NCBI GenBank assembly: GCA_026027325.1
Contig: JAMSLZ010000007.1
Coordinates: 1,116,001-1,180,000 of the forward strand
Reading direction: 5' to 3'
Length of the DNA stretch: 64,000 bases
Source of the DNA: Actinomucor elegans
Lineage: Eukaryota; Mucoromycota; Mucoromycetes; Mucorales; Mucoraceae
Shown here: positions 62,933 through 64,000 of the stretch, one piece after another
Layout of the letters: every line of letters starts with the position of its first letter
How positions within the stretch are numbered: position 1 is the first letter of the stretch
Translations under genes and position numbers: made by a program
Notes under the pieces: model-generated
The model's input: only the letters and a program-made list of their open reading frames with translations
What the model was told of the DNA's origin: nothing
The model's database searches: none

Positions 62933-64000
62933 TCAATGGCCAATTTGTTCAAAGTGTGAACTAACAAGACCAGTGATACCAATGTTCAATTGAGGTAAGA
63001 TGTCAAGACCAAAGCAAATAGGAACATCTTCATGAGTAAAGAAAGGAAAAACTTCAAAAGTATGGTAAAAAGATTTTTTATTATAGAATACTTTTAGAGT
63101 GCAAGACCCTATTCTACTGATCGCATTATTGACGTGGCCAAGCTGGATTGTGCCTTCTTGCTTCACCAAAGGAATAGGTGGAACAAGTGAGTTAAAAAAC
63201 TCTGGCGTAACCATAGAAAAGCTCGAACCCGAATCGATCAAACTGTAGGTAGTAATATTCTCTATAATAGCCGGTACAAAGAGAGAATTAGAAATCTGTC
63301 TTGGTGGCAATGAAAATCTTTTGTGATACTTACAAGCTTGTGCCTGCGCGGCGACCAGAAGCGATTCTTCATCTGAAATATCCATATCGTTGATGCGTTG
63401 TGTGGCAACAGCCACAGCAGAAGAAGAAGAAGCATTGGTTGATCCAGCAGAAGAAGCAACAGAAGTATTAGTCTCGACGGTAGTGGAAACCGGAGCACGA
63501 GGAGCAGCAGAAGAAGTAGTAGTAGTGGTGCGAGAGGCAGAAGAGGAAAAACGTTCGGGCGACGTGGACATAGCTCTCATTACCAGATTACTGGCAGATT
63601 TACCAACACCATTCACTGCAGCAGATGAATCACAGCGATGTGATGGGTTCCAATTCTTAGCGCCACAACGACGGCAGTCACCAGGACCAGGCTTGGGTAC
63701 ACCTCCCAGTTTAGCAGCGCGACAAGAGTCCGTGCTATGCGTAGTCGATCGGTGGAAAGAACAGAACAACCCTTTCTTTTCTCTTGTACTAGACGAAGAA
63801 GAAGGTTTTGATGCGTACTTCGAGGCAGCAGCACCATTAGGAAACGATGACGACGATGGTTCATCAGAAACCTTTGACTTTTTCGTGCCAAGAGATTCCC
63901 TTTGATCGTCACCAGTACGCTTGTTAGCACGCATAGAAGCCAAACGACTGTCCAAGTTACGAGCCACAGCGCAAACATACTCGAGATTCTGCGTCTGAGT
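62933..64000 (-). CDS. Chr2-C Gag-protease, partial (runs off the window)
   Basis: The C-terminal half of Gag, open to the edge of the window. It contains both atypical zinc knuckles (CSFHRSTTHSTDSC, CRRCGAKNWNPSHRC) and the protease motif LIDSGSSFSM. It ends at the same UGA (62933-62935) with CTC after it as copies A and B, so the stop is kept in all three copies. The start codon lies beyond 64000. Confidence 0.9.
   Translation of the reverse strand, partial: TQTQNLEYVCAVARNLDSRLASMRANKRTGDDQRESLGTKKSKVSDEPSSSSFPNGAAASKYASKPSSSSSTREKKGLFCSFHRSTTHSTDSCRAAKLGGVPKPGPGDCRRCGAKNWNPSHRCDSSAAVNGVGKSASNLVMRAMSTSPERFSSSASRTTTTTSSAAPRAPVSTTVETNTSVASSAGSTNASSSSAVAVATQRINDMDISDEESLLVAAQAQACKYHKRFSLPPRQISNSLFVPAIIENITTYSLIDSGSSFSMVTPEFFNSLVPPIPLVKQEGTIQLGHVNNAISRIGSCTLKVFYNKKSFYHTFEVFPFFTHEDVPICFGLDILPQLNIGITGLVSSHFEQIGH

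Larger units (their letters stand above)
51206..64000 (-). mobile_element. Chr2 copy C: chromovirus, split by Chr3 and Mer2, runs off the window
   Basis: 3' LTR at 51206-51569 with left flank ATTTA. Pol is interrupted at 52615-58487 by Chr3 and at its start by Mer2. Gag continues past 64000, so the 5' LTR is not in view. Confidence 0.92.

Overview
The window is a transposon graveyard from a eukaryotic nuclear genome, most likely an early-diverging filamentous fungus (Mucoromycota-like; inference). The evidence is two ordinary nuclear tRNA genes, several fungal-type Ty3/gypsy chromoviruses, a Tc1-like transposon, no bacterial gene arrangement and moderate to very low GC. Almost every base belongs to a mobile element, and elements sit inside elements up to three deep. 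No confident host protein gene is present.

Layout: 1-2531 is AT-rich spacer with a solo LTR (1563-2065). 2537-8575 is an intact chromovirus (Chr1, minus strand). 9206-21416 is one Tc1-like transposon split by a PIF/Harbinger-like element with a chromodomain (Dch1, 9401-11903) and by a chromovirus (Chr2 copy A, 13028-21069), which itself carries a Merlin/IS1595-like element (Mer1, 18654-20574). 21924-39927 is a Ty3/gypsy element without a visible chromodomain (Trn1), inserted 9 bp 5' of a tRNA-Gly gene. Its 3' LTR is blown apart by Chr2 copy B (with Dch2 inside), Dch3, a MITE and solo LTRs. 40059-42720 holds solo LTRs, LTR scraps and one interrupted small ORF. 42822-49374 is a second element of that type (Trn2), inserted 10 bp 5' of a tRNA-Glu gene. 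49379-50473 is a solo Trn1 LTR. 51206-64000 is Chr2 copy C, running off the window, split by an intact plus-strand chromovirus (Chr3, 52615-58487) and by Mer2 (60781-62862).

The candidate new system is the pair of very AT-rich DNA-transposon families, Dch and Mer. Dch elements code for a DDE transposase of 478-483 residues ending in a chromodomain. Instead of simple terminal inverted repeats they are bounded by 221-401 bp direct repeats. Each direct repeat is itself bounded by short imperfect inverted repeats (GA...TC), and insertions are flanked by 3-bp duplications. Two solo repeat units are also present. Mer elements have Merlin-type ends (8-bp duplications), a 293-residue transposase and a conserved second ORF of 98 residues. 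Seven of the eight ORFs in the two families have AAAATTGA 21-52 nt before the ATG, usually followed by an A/T-rich TATA-like stretch; this is the sequence of the mimivirus early promoter. Dch1 also carries a small ORF resembling the HUH endonuclease domain of Rep proteins.

Two integration habits can be read from the map. The chromodomain-bearing elements (Chr1-3 and Dch) land mostly in other transposons, while the two elements without a chromodomain (Trn1, Trn2) sit 9-10 bp upstream of tRNA genes. Chr2 seems to express pol by read-through of a single UGA. Many frameshifts are one-base contractions of homopolymers, so some 'broken' genes may be assembly errors or -1 recoding sites.
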